Below, in pieces: positions 63,702 to 64,000 of a DNA stretch of 64,000 nt. Position 1 is the first letter of the stretch. Every line of letters begins with the position of its first letter. This DNA comes from Amycolatopsis saalfeldensis (lineage in GTDB: Bacteria > Actinomycetota > Actinomycetes > Mycobacteriales > Pseudonocardiaceae), in the NCBI RefSeq assembly GCF_900110575.1, contig NZ_FOEF01000001.1:124001-188000 (forward strand), written 5' to 3'. Under the pieces are notes generated by a model that was given only the letters and a program-made list of their open reading frames with translations, did no database searches and was not told where the DNA came from. Both the position numbers and the translations under genes were made by a program.

Positions 63702-64000
63702 ATGCGCGTCGTGATCGCCGAAGACTCCGTGCTGCTGCGCGCGGGTGTGCAGAGCCTGCTCGCCGACGTCGGCATCGAGACCGCCGCCGCCGTCGACAAC
63801 GGCGACGACCTGCTGGTCGCCATCCGCGAGCACCATCCCGACCTGGTGATCGCCGACGTCCGCATGCCCCCGACCTTCACCGACGAAGGCCTGCGCGCGG
63901 CTTTGGCCGCCCGTAAGGAGATCCCGGGCCTGCCGGTGCTGGTGGTCTCGCAGTACGTCGAGGGCAGCTACGCGGTCGACCTCATCGCCGAGGGCACCTC
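63702..64000 (+). CDS. NarL/LuxR-family response regulator, 5' part
   Basis: The first ~99 codons are present and the gene is cut by the window edge. The receiver domain shows the acidic pair in VVIAEDSVLLRAGV, the phosphoacceptor Asp in LVIADVRMPP (~52), and the Ser in LVVSQYV. A GAGGAG site precedes the ATG, 45 bases after the kinase stop. A LuxR HTH is expected beyond the edge but is not seen. Confidence 0.92.
   Translation, partial: MRVVIAEDSVLLRAGVQSLLADVGIETAAAVDNGDDLLVAIREHHPDLVIADVRMPPTFTDEGLRAALAARKEIPGLPVLVVSQYVEGSYAVDLIAEGT

Overview
The window is high-GC actinomycete DNA, most like a Pseudonocardiaceae genome such as Amycolatopsis: GC-rich third positions, frequent GTG starts, GGAG-type ribosome sites and ATGA/GTGA gene junctions. 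The genus is an inference from style; no rRNA or tRNA gene is present. Nearly the whole window is one biosynthetic gene cluster for a glycosylated polyketide macrolactam with a beta-amino-acid starter, of the vicenistatin type. Glycosylated macrolactams called macrotermycins are known from Amycolatopsis and are an obvious comparison, but identity cannot be tested here.

Layout. 1-5572: a modular PKS gene running off the left edge and a complete one-module PKS (both minus). 5764-6675: a short, degenerate glycosyltransferase-like gene. 6772-11721: an MacB/FtsX-type ABC exporter, two small membrane proteins and a divergent TetR repressor, with two matching operators (probable self-resistance and export). 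11895-21692: the terminal PKS, two modules plus thioesterase. 21928-24911 (plus): deacetylase, UDP-sugar 6-dehydrogenase and UDP-uronate decarboxylase-like genes, together fitting an amino-pentose (xylosamine-type) pathway. 24991-27880 (minus): a LAL-family LuxR activator and a stand-alone LuxR HTH microprotein. 28053-29242 (plus): type II thioesterase and a PqqD-like small protein. 29335-50672 (minus): a one-module PKS and a giant three-module PKS that starts with a loading ACP. 50780-56503 (minus): P450, both glutamate mutase subunits, a PLP decarboxylase and an acyl-ATP ligase, joined by 4-base overlaps. 56699-61288: a membrane protein, a second ligase, a free ACP, a trans-acyltransferase and an aminopeptidase. 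61288-64000 (plus): the main glycosyltransferase, a sensor kinase and a response regulator cut by the right edge.

How it should work. Glutamate is rearranged to 3-methylaspartate, activated and loaded on the free ACP, decarboxylated to 3-aminoisobutyryl-ACP, capped with an amino acid (alanine in vicenistatin), moved by the trans-acyltransferase to the loading ACP of the three-module PKS, and extended. Every complete non-terminal module is KS-AT-DH-KR-ACP with a malonyl-type AT, so a polyene is expected. The terminal module lacks a KR and has a DH with its catalytic His replaced, so a beta-keto amide is predicted. The aminopeptidase removes the cap and the TE closes the lactam. The P450 and glycosyltransferase then decorate it.

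Distinctive points: a GC-rich hairpin element inserted in frame inside a KR domain; a 38-bp tandem duplication that makes two 13-residue mini-ORFs between the mutase subunits; a TTAGGGG box at most cluster transcription units; and the HTH microprotein. No gene-free stretch exceeds 300 bases; the longest, 60990-61287, is a divergent promoter region. Long open frames antisense to the PKS genes are composition artefacts and are not annotated.
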